Source of the DNA: Microcystis aeruginosa FD4
GTDB lineage: Bacteria > Cyanobacteriota > Cyanobacteriia > Cyanobacteriales > Microcystaceae
Assembly (NCBI RefSeq): GCF_009792235.1
Contig: NZ_CP046973.1
Location: 3,162,001-3,226,000 of the forward strand
Direction of reading: 5' to 3'
DNA: 64,000 bases
The position numbers and the translations under genes are program-made. The notes under the pieces were generated by a model. It worked only from the letters and a program-made list of their open reading frames with translations, did no database searches and was not told the DNA's origin. Below, piece after piece: positions 1 to 9,607 of the stretch. The number at the start of each line of letters is the position of its first letter. Position 1 is the first letter of the stretch.

Positions 1-1568
1 TAGTTCTCCACGCTCATCTCCCTTTCGTCCGCCATCCCGAAAGCGATTACGTCCTCGAAGAAGAATGGTTATACGAAGCAATCACAGAAACCTACATCCC
101 TCTCCTGCAAGTTTTTGAAGGTCTCAAGCGGGACGGTATCGATTTTAAAATGACCATGAGCATGACTCCGCCTTTGGTGTCGATGCTGCGGGATCCGTTA
201 CTGCAAGAGCGTTATGAAGAACACTTAGGTAAGTTAGAAGAATTAATTGCTAAAGAAATCGACCATAATCAACATAATGGCCATATTCGCTACTTAGCCG
301 AATATTACGCTGAATCTTTCCAAAGTATCCGACAAACTTGGGAAAAATACGATCGAGATCTGGTCAAAGCTTTTAAACAATTCCTCGACAGTAATAACCT
401 AGAAATTATCACCTGTGGTGCGACTCACGGTTATATGCCCCTGATGAAAATGTACCCGCAAGCGGTGTGGGCGCAAATTGAGGTGGCCTGTCAACACTAC
501 GAGGAAAATTTCGGTCGTCGTCCCAAGGGCATTTGGTTGCCGGAATGTGCCTACTACGAAGGGGTAGAAAGAATGTTAGCCGATGCGGGCATTCGTTACT
601 TCCTCGTCGATGGCCACGGTATTCTCTACGGTCGTCCTCGCCCCCGTTACGGCAGTTATGCGCCCATTTTCACAGAAACCGGGGTGGCTGCTTTCGGTCG
701 TGACCACGAATCTTCCCAACAGGTTTGGTCTTCCCAAGTCGGTTATCCGGGGGATATAGTCTATCGGGAATTCTATAAAGATTTGGGCTGGGAAGCGGAA
801 TACGAATATATTAAGCCCTATATCATGCCCAATGGTCAACGCAAGAATATAGGCATCAAATACCACAAAATTACTAGCCGGGACGGTGGTTTATCGGAAA
901 AAGGTCTTTATGACCCCTACTGGGCCAAAGAAAAGGCCGCCGAACACGCGGGCAATTTTATGTATAATCGCGAGCGGCAAGTGGAGAGTTTAGCCGGAAT
1001 TATGGGCCGTCCTCCCCTGGTTGTTTCTCCCTACGATGCTGAGTTATTCGGTCACTGGTGGTATGAGGGACCCTGGTTTATTGATTTTCTGTTCCGTAAG
1101 TCTTGGTATGACCAAAATATCTACCAAATGACCCATTTAGCCGATTATCTCCGGGCTAACCCCAATCAGCAGGTCTGTCGTCCTTCCCAATCCAGTTGGG
1201 GTTATAAGGGTTTCCATGAATACTGGCTGAATGAAACTAACGCATGGATCTATCCTCACCTGCACAAAGGCACGGAACGAATGATTGAATTAAGTCATCA
1301 TGAAGCGGAGGATGAATTACAGGAACGGGCTTTAAATCAGGCAGCCCGGGAGTTATTATTAGCACAATCTTCCGATTGGGCGTTTATTATGCGAACCGGT
1401 ACGATGGTTCCCTATGCTGTCCGGCGCACTCGTTCCCACCTACTGCGGTTAAATAAAATCTATGAAGATGTGAAATCCGAGAAGATTGACTCTGGTTGGT
1501 TGCAAAAAGTTGAGGAAATCGATAATATTTTCCCCAATATTGATTATCGCATCTATCGACCCCTGTAA
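1..1568 (+). CDS. GH57 1,4-alpha-glucan branching enzyme-like protein (5' end outside window)
   Basis: This is the 3' part of a glycoside hydrolase family 57 gene; the reading frame is open from base 3 to the TAA at 1566-1568. Family motifs are visible in order: HAHLPFVRHP near base 9, GATHGYMP near 417, GIWLPECAYY near 528 (the Glu at 543-545 fits the family nucleophile) and SPYDAELFGHWWYEGP near 1026 (the Asp at 1035-1037 fits the acid/base). A Trp-rich segment and a helical C-terminal domain follow, as in DUF1957-type branching enzymes. Family members transfer alpha-1,4-glucan chains to form alpha-1,6 branches in glycogen metabolism. The internal ATG at 150 is not the true start, because the first motif lies upstream of it. 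The exact substrate is inferred. Confidence 0.88.
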   Translation, partial: VLHAHLPFVRHPESDYVLEEEWLYEAITETYIPLLQVFEGLKRDGIDFKMTMSMTPPLVSMLRDPLLQERYEEHLGKLEELIAKEIDHNQHNGHIRYLAEYYAESFQSIRQTWEKYDRDLVKAFKQFLDSNNLEIITCGATHGYMPLMKMYPQAVWAQIEVACQHYEENFGRRPKGIWLPECAYYEGVERMLADAGIRYFLVDGHGILYGRPRPRYGSYAPIFTETGVAAFGRDHESSQQVWSSQVGYPGDIVYREFYKDLGWEAEYEYIKPYIMPNGQRKNIGIKYHKITSRDGGLSEKGLYDPYWAKEKAAEHAGNFMYNRERQVESLAGIMGRPPLVVSPYDAELFGHWWYEGPWFIDFLFRKSWYDQNIYQMTHLADYLRANPNQQVCRPSQSSWGYKGFHEYWLNETNAWIYPHLHKGTERMIELSHHEAEDELQERALNQAARELLLAQSSDWAFIMRTGTMVPYAVRRTRSHLLRLNKIYEDVKSEKIDSGWLQKVEEIDNIFPNIDYRIYRPL

Positions 1569-1601
1569 TCTGGGTGAATAGTATAGATAAAAAGGGGGGT
1601 T

Positions 1602-1890
1602 ATACCAAATTTCTAAATCCATGACAGACATCCACGCTCGAATGCTTGCCAAGCCTGCATTCGTTGTGACGCGAATAAAGAAAAATGGTATCCTATTGGT
1701 GATTTTCTCTCACTTAAGGTGAGCAGCAGAAGTTGTTCAAAGAGGGCGAAGGCAATTCGCCCCTACAATAATATTATTTCGCCAATGGTAGGGGCGCACC
1801 GCGTGCGCCCAAAATGTCATCTGGATATTTCGACAAAATTGAGATGCACCAGGCATAACCATCTCTGTCATTACTTTTGAAAAATGGTAT
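1602..1890. repeat. Foldback/MITE-like repeat, family M1 (copy 1)
   Basis: This fills most of the gap between the GH57 gene and the kinase gene. It starts with ATACCA and ends with AAAAATGGTAT. Inside are two adjacent palindromes, one of the form GGGCGAAGGCAATTCGCCC and one GGGCGCACCGCGTGCGCCC. The right 200 bases are nearly identical to 50960-51175, and a reverse-oriented copy lies near 20470-20640. The left 90 bases (1602-1693) form their own ATACCA...TGGTAT unit, so this copy looks composite. It contains no coding sequence. Confidence 0.8.
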
Positions 1891-1912
1891 TAGTTAATGC
1901 CCCCCTGATTTT

Positions 1913-3421
1913 TTAGGGCTGCGGGGGTAATTCTGAGGCTAATTTGGCCAGAATCTGGGGTTTAAGTTGATCGAGTTTCTGTTTTAGCATCCGCTTGCTA
2001 ATTTGTGGGTTGCCACCCCGGACCGATTGACTATCGGTCAGCCATTGCTGCAAAATTTGGCATTGATTGGCGGGAATATTAGCGGTGATCACATTTTCAC
2101 AGATCAGGCCGCCTTCGAGGGGGAAAAATAAAATCCAGTATTGACCGGTTTCGGCGAGGGTTTTGGTCATTTTTTGACCCTGGGGGGTTTTTAAGTCCAA
2201 ATAACAGGGCAACCAGCGGGGTCCCCATTGACGATGATAGAGGACAGTAATCCAGAGAATCATCGGGTGGGGTGTGGGTAAAAAGAGGAATTGATTATAA
2301 CGGACACTAGCGACCCGGACGGCGATATCTTCTCGAGCCAACATTACCCATAAACTGGCAAAAACGCCGTCGGCAGCCTGGAGACAGCGTGAGAAGACAA
2401 TTTTTTGGCGCGGTTTATCCTCGGGCCAACGAGACTTGAGAGAGATATCCCTAGCATTAGCGGCAGAAACACTGGTTTGAGCTAAATCATCAGGGGTTTT
2501 GGTTTTGCTGGTGTCATTGTCGGTTTTTTTGACTATTTCATTTTTGACTAAGGGTTCCAGTCGTTCGAGAAGTTGTAGTATATCTGTAACACTTTGTGGG
2601 CGATCGCTGGGTGCTTTGGCTAAACAGCGCAGGATTAACTGTTCTAATTCTGGCGGTAATTGCAATCTAGAATTAAAGGAACGGGGTTCGGCGTAGTGGT
2701 GAACCTCATACCAACCGCCAAAGGAGGGATGATCAGGAAAAAGGGGCGTTTCTCCCGTGATCATCTCGTACATCACAATCCCGAAACTGTAGATATCGGA
2801 ACGATGATCGAGTTCTTTCCCTTCCATCTGTTCCGGGGAACAATAGGCTAAGGTTCCCATAAACGATTGGGTTTGGGATTCTCCCGATTGGATGAGTTTA
2901 GCGATGCCAAAATCGAGAATTTTCACCAATTCCCCTAATCCTGAGTCCTGAATCACGATAATATTGCTTGGTTTGATGTCCCGGTGAATAATCGGACAGA
3001 TCTCGCCTTGGAAGATAATACCTTTATGGGCGCATTCCAAGCCGAAACAAATCTGACGGGTGAGATTAAAGAAGCGCGAGATAGGCAGCGGGTGATATTT
3101 GATGATTTCACTCATGCTTTCCCCCTGCAAAAGTTCCATGACGTAGAAGGGGACTTCCTTTTCATCTACACCATAATCACGAACTTTAACAATATGAATA
3201 CTTTTTTCACCTAAAAGTGCCGAAATAGTCGCCTCTCGCTCGAAGCGCTCGCGCATTCTGTTGTTGAGGAGAGTTTGCGAGAGGAATTTGACGGCGACGG
3301 TTACGCCACCTAAGAGTTTATCTTCTGCTCGATATACTTGTCCCATGGCACCGCTACCGATCAACTCGACCAGTTGGTATCGATTGGCAAGTAGGCGCCG
3401 ATGTCTAGATTCTGCCGACAT
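1913..3421 (-). CDS. Serine/threonine protein kinase
   Basis: A 502-residue eukaryotic-type (Hanks) protein kinase. The glycine loop GSGAMGQVYRAED is near residue 22, the ATP-binding Lys is K45 in VAVKFL, the catalytic loop HRDIKPSN has D148, and the metal-binding DFG has D170. An SPEQMEG motif follows in the activation segment. The kinase domain ends near residue 290. The remaining 210 residues start with a charged linker and continue into a domain I do not recognise; no clear membrane span is seen, so the protein is probably cytoplasmic. All catalytic residues are present. The target is unknown. It is a single gene with repeats on both sides. Confidence 0.92.
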   Translation of the reverse strand: MSAESRHRRLLANRYQLVELIGSGAMGQVYRAEDKLLGGVTVAVKFLSQTLLNNRMRERFEREATISALLGEKSIHIVKVRDYGVDEKEVPFYVMELLQGESMSEIIKYHPLPISRFFNLTRQICFGLECAHKGIIFQGEICPIIHRDIKPSNIIVIQDSGLGELVKILDFGIAKLIQSGESQTQSFMGTLAYCSPEQMEGKELDHRSDIYSFGIVMYEMITGETPLFPDHPSFGGWYEVHHYAEPRSFNSRLQLPPELEQLILRCLAKAPSDRPQSVTDILQLLERLEPLVKNEIVKKTDNDTSKTKTPDDLAQTSVSAANARDISLKSRWPEDKPRQKIVFSRCLQAADGVFASLWVMLAREDIAVRVASVRYNQFLFLPTPHPMILWITVLYHRQWGPRWLPCYLDLKTPQGQKMTKTLAETGQYWILFFPLEGGLICENVITANIPANQCQILQQWLTDSQSVRGGNPQISKRMLKQKLDQLKPQILAKLASELPPQP

Positions 3422-3635
3422 AGCTAGGCTACCGTTTTAATTATAGTGAGTCTGGTGGAGAGAGTTTTTTTAAGAACCGCTGCAATCCCTAAGTGATCGA
3501 GAGGACTTAACCCTAGAATGCCCTTTTTTCGCGCTAAAAGCATGATTGTTAAGATATATTTTCAGGCATTTTTAGCCATTGCCCCTTGCATAATTAATTT
3601 TTGGGGGTTGAAGAAATGAAAAAACTAAGTTTGAC

Positions 3636-4144
3636 ACTCCCGTCGCACTCAAGCGAGGGATTCTTGGTTCATGGAGTCCACTTAAACTAGATACCTTGCG
3701 TTACCTAACCCAGAGGTGGTTCTCACGCCTGCGCACTACTTTTCGTATGCCCTACGATAGTTGTATTTCTACAAAGTTTGCTTGAATTGAAACGTTAGCT
3801 CCAAATACTGCTTTGTCTAGTTCCTGTAAAGATTTTACATCACGAGCAGGGGAGAAACTAGAACTCTTGAGTAGAACCCCATATCTTTAATTGTCAAGGT
3901 GCAGAGGTTGTAGTGATTAGACTACTTATGTTTTTAAAGCGGTTAATTACCCTAGCCGCTATACTCATATAGTAGCTATTTAGCCTGAGTAGGTCAAGAC
4001 CCTTAAAAGAAGAAGTTATTCGAGATTTTGTCAGGAGACTGGACGCTTATTTTTAATCGTGCTTCCTGTGACTGAGCTTGTGGAAGTGCTGTTTTATATT
4101 GGTCGGGGTTTCATCCCGTCCCTAAAAGCGAGGGTCTTCACCCC
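3636..4144 (-). mobile_element. Transposase-free IS200/IS605-type element
   Basis: The left end (GACACTCCCGTCGCACTC then AAGCGAGGGATTC) matches, with few changes, the tnpB-proximal end of the intact element at 25613-27379. It can fold into a TCCC-TCGC/GCGA-GGGA hairpin. The right end has a CGGGGT...ACCCCG hairpin and finishes at CCCCGACATTT, like the other end of the intact element (AGCCGACATTTT). GAC is shared at both junctions in both elements. About 510 bases lie between the ends without a usable reading frame, so it depends on a transposase supplied elsewhere. It may still contain the structured 3' RNA region typical of TnpB/IscB elements; that is inference. It occupies most of the 943-base gap before cruF. 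Confidence 0.65.
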
Positions 4145-4364
4145 GACATTTGAGATAAAGTAGCATAAAATCTCTAGATAGACAATTTGATTGATTATTA
4201 TTAGTTCTTGATTCTCCCGCCTACTGACTCCTAAACCACTACTACAGGGAAATCCCTGACCCCTGTAAAATTTTTTTGCCGAAAGTGACCGATCTGCGTA
4301 ATAATTCTTTAATAAAGATTTGTAAACTTAAAAATGATTATCCCTTCGCAGTGCTAGAGATTTA

Positions 4365-5279
4365 ATGAGACGACTAATTGCGATCGAAAAAGCTCTGTTC
4401 ATCGGTCATATTGTATCGATGGCTTTTGGACTAGCGGGATTGTTGCTAGTCTTGCCCCATCCCGAATTTGTGGCCAATTTACCGGATTTTGGCAAAACTG
4501 CCTTTGCTTGGTCAATGGCCGGCGGGGGTGTGGTGTATATGGTGTTAGGAATGGCAGCCGTGGCTGTTTATGCCTATCGGACTCTAGGAGTGTGGCACTG
4601 GTTAGGATTCATGGTTCCCGCTATCAGTTTATCCCTTTGTAGCGAACTATTAGGAACCAGTACTGGCTTTCCTTTCGGTCATTATCGTTATCTTTCGGGC
4701 TTAGGTTACAAAATTGCGGGTTTAGTACCGTTTACTATCCCCCTATCTTGGTTTTATCTCGGTTTTAGTGCCTATATCATCGCTCGTGTTGGTTTATCCA
4801 CTCTTGCTTTACCCCAATGGCTACAAAATCTAGGAGCGATCGCTATCGGGGCGGTATTATTAACTTCATGGGATTTTGTCCTAGATCCGGCCATGAGTCA
4901 AACTACTATACCCTTCTGGATTTGGGAACAACCAGGGGCCTTCTTTGGGATGCCCTATGAAAATTTTGCCGGTTGGTTTGGTACAGGCTGTGTTTTTATG
5001 ACGGTAGCCACTTTAATTTGGCAAGTGCAACCGGTGAAACTGCCAAGTCAAGATTTAACCCTGCCTTTTCTGATGTATTTAGGTAATTTTGGCTTTGCGA
5101 CGGTCATGAGTATCGGTGCTGGTATTTATCCGCCGATTTTCTTAGGATTGCTCACCGGTATTCTGCCTTTAATCCTTCTCTATAATCGCGCCCAAGCTGT
5201 TGCTTCCGGGCAAACAGTGCCGACCAGCGAAGTAACAACCCTAAAAATCCCCGTTGTTTCGGTGAGAGGAGCCAAATAA
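4365..5279 (+). CDS. cruF: Carotenoid 1',2'-hydratase CruF (myxoxanthophyll synthesis)
   Basis: A 304-residue membrane protein with about seven to eight hydrophobic segments and the conserved CruF/bisanhydrobacterioruberin-hydratase features ELLGTSTGFPFGHYRY and WDFVLDPAMSQ. In cyanobacteria CruF adds water at the C1' position of the psi end of gamma-carotene-type carotenoids, a step toward myxol glycosides. The ATG at 4365 is followed by a typical membrane N terminus. The next gene begins two bases after its stop and encodes the CruG-type glycosyltransferase. The cruF-cruG pairing is known from Synechococcus sp. PCC 7002 and strengthens both calls. Confidence 0.88.
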   Translation: MRRLIAIEKALFIGHIVSMAFGLAGLLLVLPHPEFVANLPDFGKTAFAWSMAGGGVVYMVLGMAAVAVYAYRTLGVWHWLGFMVPAISLSLCSELLGTSTGFPFGHYRYLSGLGYKIAGLVPFTIPLSWFYLGFSAYIIARVGLSTLALPQWLQNLGAIAIGAVLLTSWDFVLDPAMSQTTIPFWIWEQPGAFFGMPYENFAGWFGTGCVFMTVATLIWQVQPVKLPSQDLTLPFLMYLGNFGFATVMSIGAGIYPPIFLGLLTGILPLILLYNRAQAVASGQTVPTSEVTTLKIPVVSVRGAK

Positions 5280-5280
5280 G

Positions 5281-6471
5281 TTGTTAACTGAGATAATTCT
5301 CGGTGCATTCTGCCTGGGGCTACTGCTGTCTCAGGCTGTTGCCTTTTTTATCCTTCTTTCCCGTCTGCTGAAAGGGGTGCGTCGTCGTCCTCCCCTGACT
5401 CCCCAACCTCCCACCCCGGAGATGTTAGGGACGGTGAGCGTGATTGTGCCGACGTTAAACGAAGTGGAGAGGATTGACGGTTGTTTACGGGGATTGAGTC
5501 AACAGAGTTACGAAGTGCGAGAAATTCTGATTGTTGATAGCAATTCCCAAGATGGCACGCGGGAAAAAGTCAAGGAGATAGCGGCAAAAGACCCCCGCTT
5601 TCGCTTGAAAACCGATTATCCTTTGCCTCCCGATTGGGTAGGTCGTCCCTGGGCGTTACACAACGGTTTTTTGTTTAGTTGCCCTGAAAGTGACTGGATT
5701 TTGGGCATTGATGCCGATACGCAACCCCAAGAAAATTTAGTGGCTAGTTTAGTTAAAGCTGCGATCGCCGAAGGTTACGATTTAGTTTCCCTGTCGCCGC
5801 AATTTATCCTCTTCTATCCGGGAGAATGGTGGTTACAGCCAGCTTTATTGATGACTTTGCTTTATCGCTTCGATGCGGCTGGAGTGCGCGGGCAAGAGCC
5901 CGAACGAGTGATGGCCAATGGTCAATGTTTTCTCTGCCGGCGGTCAGTTTTAGCGGCTTTAGACGGTTATAGCGGGGCAAAAGGTTCTTTTTGCGATGAT
6001 GTCACCCTGGCCCGTCTAGCGGCAACTAAAGGCTATCGGGTGGGATTTCTCGATGGGGCGAAGTTAATTCGCGTACGAATGTACGAAGGACTCAAGGAAA
6101 CTTGGCGCGAATGGGGCAGATCTCTGGATCTGAAAGATGCCTCCTATCAAGGGCAATTATGGGGCGATTTAGCCTTATTAGCTCTTACTCAGGGATTACC
6201 GATAATTATCACCCCTTTACTGCTCACAGCTTTGATTTTTGGCTACGATTTCCTGAGTTTAAAAATTGTTTTGACTTTAAACCTGCTGCTGTTATTGATT
6301 CGCTTTGCCCTTTTATTGGCCGTCTCTCCTAGCTACTATCGAGGCGAAAAAGTCAATCTATCTTCAGGATTATTTTGGCTATCTCCCCTAGCGGATCCGC
6401 TGGCAGTTATCCGCATTTTTATCTCTGCTTTCACCCGTCCCCAAAGTTGGCGCGGTCGAGTTTATCAGTAA
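5281..6471 (+). CDS. cruG: Carotenoid 2'-O-glycosyltransferase CruG
   Basis: A 396-residue GT2-family glycosyltransferase. It has an N-terminal membrane anchor, a nucleotide-sugar fold with VIVPTLNEVERIDGC near residue 52 and VDSNSQDGT, a GIDADTQPQ metal-site motif, and hydrophobic C-terminal spans after residue 290. CruG adds the 2' sugar to myxol-type carotenoids made by the upstream CruF. The start is TTG at 5281, directly after the cruF stop, so the two genes are probably co-transcribed and translationally linked. Sugar specificity cannot be read from the sequence. Confidence 0.88.
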   Translation: MLTEIILGAFCLGLLLSQAVAFFILLSRLLKGVRRRPPLTPQPPTPEMLGTVSVIVPTLNEVERIDGCLRGLSQQSYEVREILIVDSNSQDGTREKVKEIAAKDPRFRLKTDYPLPPDWVGRPWALHNGFLFSCPESDWILGIDADTQPQENLVASLVKAAIAEGYDLVSLSPQFILFYPGEWWLQPALLMTLLYRFDAAGVRGQEPERVMANGQCFLCRRSVLAALDGYSGAKGSFCDDVTLARLAATKGYRVGFLDGAKLIRVRMYEGLKETWREWGRSLDLKDASYQGQLWGDLALLALTQGLPIIITPLLLTALIFGYDFLSLKIVLTLNLLLLLIRFALLLAVSPSYYRGEKVNLSSGLFWLSPLADPLAVIRIFISAFTRPQSWRGRVYQ

Positions 6472-6631
6472 TCGGCCTTTTTCAGTGGCTAGTTTCGTAG
6501 GTTGGACCCTCGGAACGAAACCCAACAACTCCACCAATCATGCCTAGTTCTTGTTTAAGGGTTTCTTTTCTGAGAGTTTGCCTTAGATTTTCTCCTTTTT
6601 AATTTAACGGGTTTCAAGATAAATTAGGCTT

Positions 6632-6799
6632 TTAGTCATCACCTAAAATCATGGCTTCGACTTCCTGTTTAGCTTTTTCTAGGTCGTCTTTGGCTTGTTG
6701 TTGAAGTTGTTTGGCTTGATTACGAATTGCGGTAATATGCTCACTAATTTTGATTTGTTTTTCAAGAGGAGGTAAAATAATAGGAAGAGATTTATTTAT
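6632..6799 (-). pseudogene. Remnant of type I restriction specificity subunit (HsdS) C terminus
   Basis: On the minus strand an open stretch ends at the TAA at 6632-6634. It encodes an HsdS-like tail: LPIILPPLEKQIKISEHI followed by a coiled-coil helix (QAKQLQQQAKDD, KAKQEVEAMIL). The PLPPLxxQxxI pattern just before a long helix is the hallmark of the second conserved region of type I S subunits. Nothing of the target-recognition domains or of hsdM/hsdR is nearby, and the frame is lost at about 6800. It is a fossil of a lost restriction system. Confidence 0.7.
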
Positions 6800-6935
6800 G
6801 GTTCTTCGTTACTTGGTCTGGTTCGATCGGGTGGCATAAATCGATTAAATCCTTATCTAGCAAGAGACTTGATTGATTAGTTCGTTCTAGAGCGAAAACA
6901 ATTGACAAAAATCACCAAATGTCTTTCTCTATAAT

Positions 6936-7253
6936 GGTTTCATCTCTTATAACCCCGTCTATTGCATAACACAAACCGAAGAACCAGTATTATATCAAAT
7001 CTTAACTCGATTAATAACTAATATGGAGTTACGAGGGATAGAACGCGGTAAGGAAATTGGGGCGTTAGAAAATGCTCGTAACTATGTTAAAACGGTGTTG
7101 AAAACCCGATTGGGTGACATTCCAATAGAAATTGAGCAAGCTGTTGATAAAATTTCCGTATTATCGATATTAGACGAGTTACTGAAATCGGCAGTAATTG
7201 CAGCAATTTTTGGAACAATGAAGCAAATAACCGCCAATTATGATGAACCCTAG
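6936..7253 (+). pseudogene. C-terminal remnant of an Rpn/DUF4351-type transposase-nuclease protein
   Basis: The frame ending with the TAG at 7251 is open from about 6936. It reads ...TQTEEPVLYQILTRLITN, then MELRGIERGKEIG and ARNYVKTVLKTRLGDIP. This is the helical tail of Rpn-family recombination-promoting nuclease/putative transposase proteins, which are common in Microcystis. The N-terminal PD-(D/E)xK domain (about 200 residues) is missing. An ATG at 7023 would give a 76-residue peptide, but it is not a plausible stand-alone gene. Confidence 0.6.
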
Positions 7254-7401
7254 AAAGAAGCATTAAGCGAATATTTTGAAGCGTTTTTATGCTTCTTCTT
7301 TCCCGAAGTTCACCAATTGATTTATCGGACAACACCTGATCAGTCTTTCTCTATCAACTCTTAGGGAGTCGTGCGTTTCATTTTTGAATTGGCGATGGAA
7401 A

Positions 7402-8388
7402 TCAGGAATAAATTGGGTCTTTTTCCAGCAATCCTAGCAATTTTTGCATTTTAATCCAAGCTCTTCTCATTTGCCAGAATTTACTTTTTTCCATGGCGGC
7501 TATTTTACTGTCAGCTTTTTGCAATTCCTCGTCTCTTTCTCGATAATCAAATTGGGTTTTTTGCAAGTCTTGTTGCAATTCTTGTTCATGGATTTCTAAT
7601 TGTTTAATTCGCTCCCTAGCCTGTTCTAACTGAGCGAATATATCAACTTTTAAGGTGACTAAAGCAGCAAAAATGGCCTGGATATTTTGGGAGTAAAGTT
7701 GGGGATGATTATAAAAAAGTTGGGTGTAGGAATAAATATAGTGTTCTGCGGTCATTGAGCGACTCATAGAATCAGCTTTTTGTCGATAGAAAAATAACAC
7801 TTCCGGGATACGATAGACTTCTCGACCTAATTCGATCAGAGATAGCCAGAAATCGTGATCTTCCCAACCATAAATTAAATTAGTATTATAGCCCCCCGCA
7901 GTTTCCCAGTCGGATTTCCGAAACAAACCGGAGCAAAATATCATATTATCTACTAATATATCGGGAAATTTATACTCAGGCAGCGGCCAAATTCCTTGTT
8001 GATCGCCAAAATACTCCGCTTCGCAATAAACTATACCTAATTGCTCATTACTTTCTAGCAAAGTAACCGCTTTTTCTAGATAGGAATCGGCAATTTTATC
8101 ATCAGCATCAAGGGGAAGAATATAGGTTCCTTGCGCTTGGGCAATTCCTAGATTTCTGGCTGTGGCAACCCCTTGATTTTCTGTGCGGATGATCCTGGTT
8201 TTTGGCTGTTGATAATCTTGTAAAATCTCGATGGTTTCTGGTTCTGTGGAGCCATCATCAACGACAAGGATTTCAAAACTTTGGTATGTTTGCACCAAAA
8301 CAGATGCGATCGCATCATCGAGATAGCGACCTTGATTATAGCAAGGAATAATCACGGAAACTTGAGGAGCATGACTCATTGGGGGCAA
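7402..8388 (-). CDS. Glycosyltransferase family 2 protein
   Basis: A 328-residue GT-A-fold glycosyltransferase. VSVIIPCYNQGRYLDDAI lies near residue 10, VVDDGSTEP near 42, NQGVATARNLG near 75 and the metal-binding LPLDADD near 92. A YGWEDHDFWL motif near 170 is typical of the acceptor side of GT2 enzymes. The last 80 residues form a heptad-rich coiled coil ending in a basic segment. No membrane spans are evident. The donor and acceptor are unknown; a role in surface polysaccharide synthesis is inference. It stands alone between remnants and a small gene. Confidence 0.88.
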   Translation of the reverse strand: MPPMSHAPQVSVIIPCYNQGRYLDDAIASVLVQTYQSFEILVVDDGSTEPETIEILQDYQQPKTRIIRTENQGVATARNLGIAQAQGTYILPLDADDKIADSYLEKAVTLLESNEQLGIVYCEAEYFGDQQGIWPLPEYKFPDILVDNMIFCSGLFRKSDWETAGGYNTNLIYGWEDHDFWLSLIELGREVYRIPEVLFFYRQKADSMSRSMTAEHYIYSYTQLFYNHPQLYSQNIQAIFAALVTLKVDIFAQLEQARERIKQLEIHEQELQQDLQKTQFDYRERDEELQKADSKIAAMEKSKFWQMRRAWIKMQKLLGLLEKDPIYS

Positions 8389-8650
8389 TTCTCTCCTACT
8401 TGCTCAAAAACTAGAGGTTATCAATAGCTTATCCCAAAAGCTCCCCTTTCTCGTTTTTCTACTTAAAGTAAGTGTTGATATCCCCACTAGCAATTTCGGG
8501 ATAGTAGGACATATTCTGGATAAATTCTTAAATTATTCCGATTGGTGGACAAAATCACCCAATTGGGTGATCTCCGTGAGGGAAGCATCTCTTTTTAATA
8601 GAGGATAAGTTATTCAATAATCCGATTATCATTACCAATGATCCTTAATC

Positions 8651-8842
8651 ATGGAAGCTCATCAACAAAAACAACTCCGCACTTTCCTCTTGGAAAAATT
8701 AGCAATTTCCCCCCGTTCCCTCGATATGGCTGTGCGTCTCTGTGAAGCATCGGTGGGTTCTTTGCCGATGGTTTTATGGCAGTACGGTTTAATCGATTTG
8801 TCGCAATTGAATCAAGTTTTTGACTGGATGGAAACTGTATAA
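8651..8842 (+). CDS. DUF2949 family small protein
   Basis: A 63-residue acidic protein whose pattern (LRTFLLEKLAISPRSLDMA, then LPMVLWQYGLIDLSQL and a terminal FDWMET) matches the small cyanobacterial DUF2949 family. The function is unknown. It starts at an ATG shortly after an AT-rich leader and stands alone. The LPMxLWQYGL core is the main reason to believe it is a real gene. Confidence 0.68.
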   Translation: MEAHQQKQLRTFLLEKLAISPRSLDMAVRLCEASVGSLPMVLWQYGLIDLSQLNQVFDWMETV

Positions 8843-9072
8843 TTAGTTTCCAAGAATAGGCTCATTAATTATCATTTTTATTAATAAAATTGACCAAACC
8901 CCAGAGCGGCAAGTCACTGCAATTTATTTATTAAGTCCCGTTAAAGTTTACCCTGGTAGAAAACCTCACCTTTGCTGGGACTAATTAAACCAGCTATCAT
9001 CCGCTATTTCGCCCCGTTTTAATTCGAGATCGATATTAAGATAACTGCTGTAATATGGCATAGGTTCTTGAG

Positions 9073-9531
9073 TTAGGCATCGACTATATGGAACTCTTTG
9101 AGAGCTGGATAAAAGTTGAGATTTTCGTGACTAGGACGAGTGAGTTTAATCAGGGCAAAACGTTGGGATGGTTGCAATTTTTGCCATTGTTCTAAACTAA
9201 TTTCAATCTGTAATTCTCTAGCTTTTTCTCGGACTGTATCGGGAATCTGGCTACCATCTAGCCAAGCGGGATGGGGATCTATTGCTATTTCTCCTGGGGG
9301 ATTACCAGTTTTTTCGGTGATTAATTTTTGCAGAAAATCTCGATAGATTTTGGCTTCTGCTGCCGTCGTACAAGCCATATTAACTAATACCATTCTTTCT
9401 GGTTGAGTTAACTGCATCCAATGGGATAATTTTAATTTAACTCCACAGGTATCTAGTTTCATTCTCACGGTCATTGGTATACAACGTAAGGAGTCAACAA
9501 ATTCGGCTTCAAAGTCAAAAAAGGTGGTCAT
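9073..9531 (-). CDS. narM: Nitrate reductase-associated protein NarM
   Basis: A 152-residue protein matching the cyanobacterial nitrate-reductase-associated family (TIGR02664). It begins FFDFEAEFVDSLRCIPMTVR, followed by KLDTCGVKLKLSHWMQL and a central HPAWLDG. NarM is required for activity of the cyanobacterial Mo-dependent nitrate reductase NarB, probably in maturation. No narB or nrt genes are present in this window, so here it is detached from the nitrate cluster. tyrA follows upstream on the same strand after a 76-base gap. Confidence 0.83.
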   Translation of the reverse strand: MTTFFDFEAEFVDSLRCIPMTVRMKLDTCGVKLKLSHWMQLTQPERMVLVNMACTTAAEAKIYRDFLQKLITEKTGNPPGEIAIDPHPAWLDGSQIPDTVREKARELQIEISLEQWQKLQPSQRFALIKLTRPSHENLNFYPALKEFHIVDA

Positions 9532-9607
9532 ATCATTTCATTGGTTGGCTGAGGATAAATCTATGGTACAGTGCTGTGGGATAATTGCTAGGGGCAAAAT
9601 GTTATTT

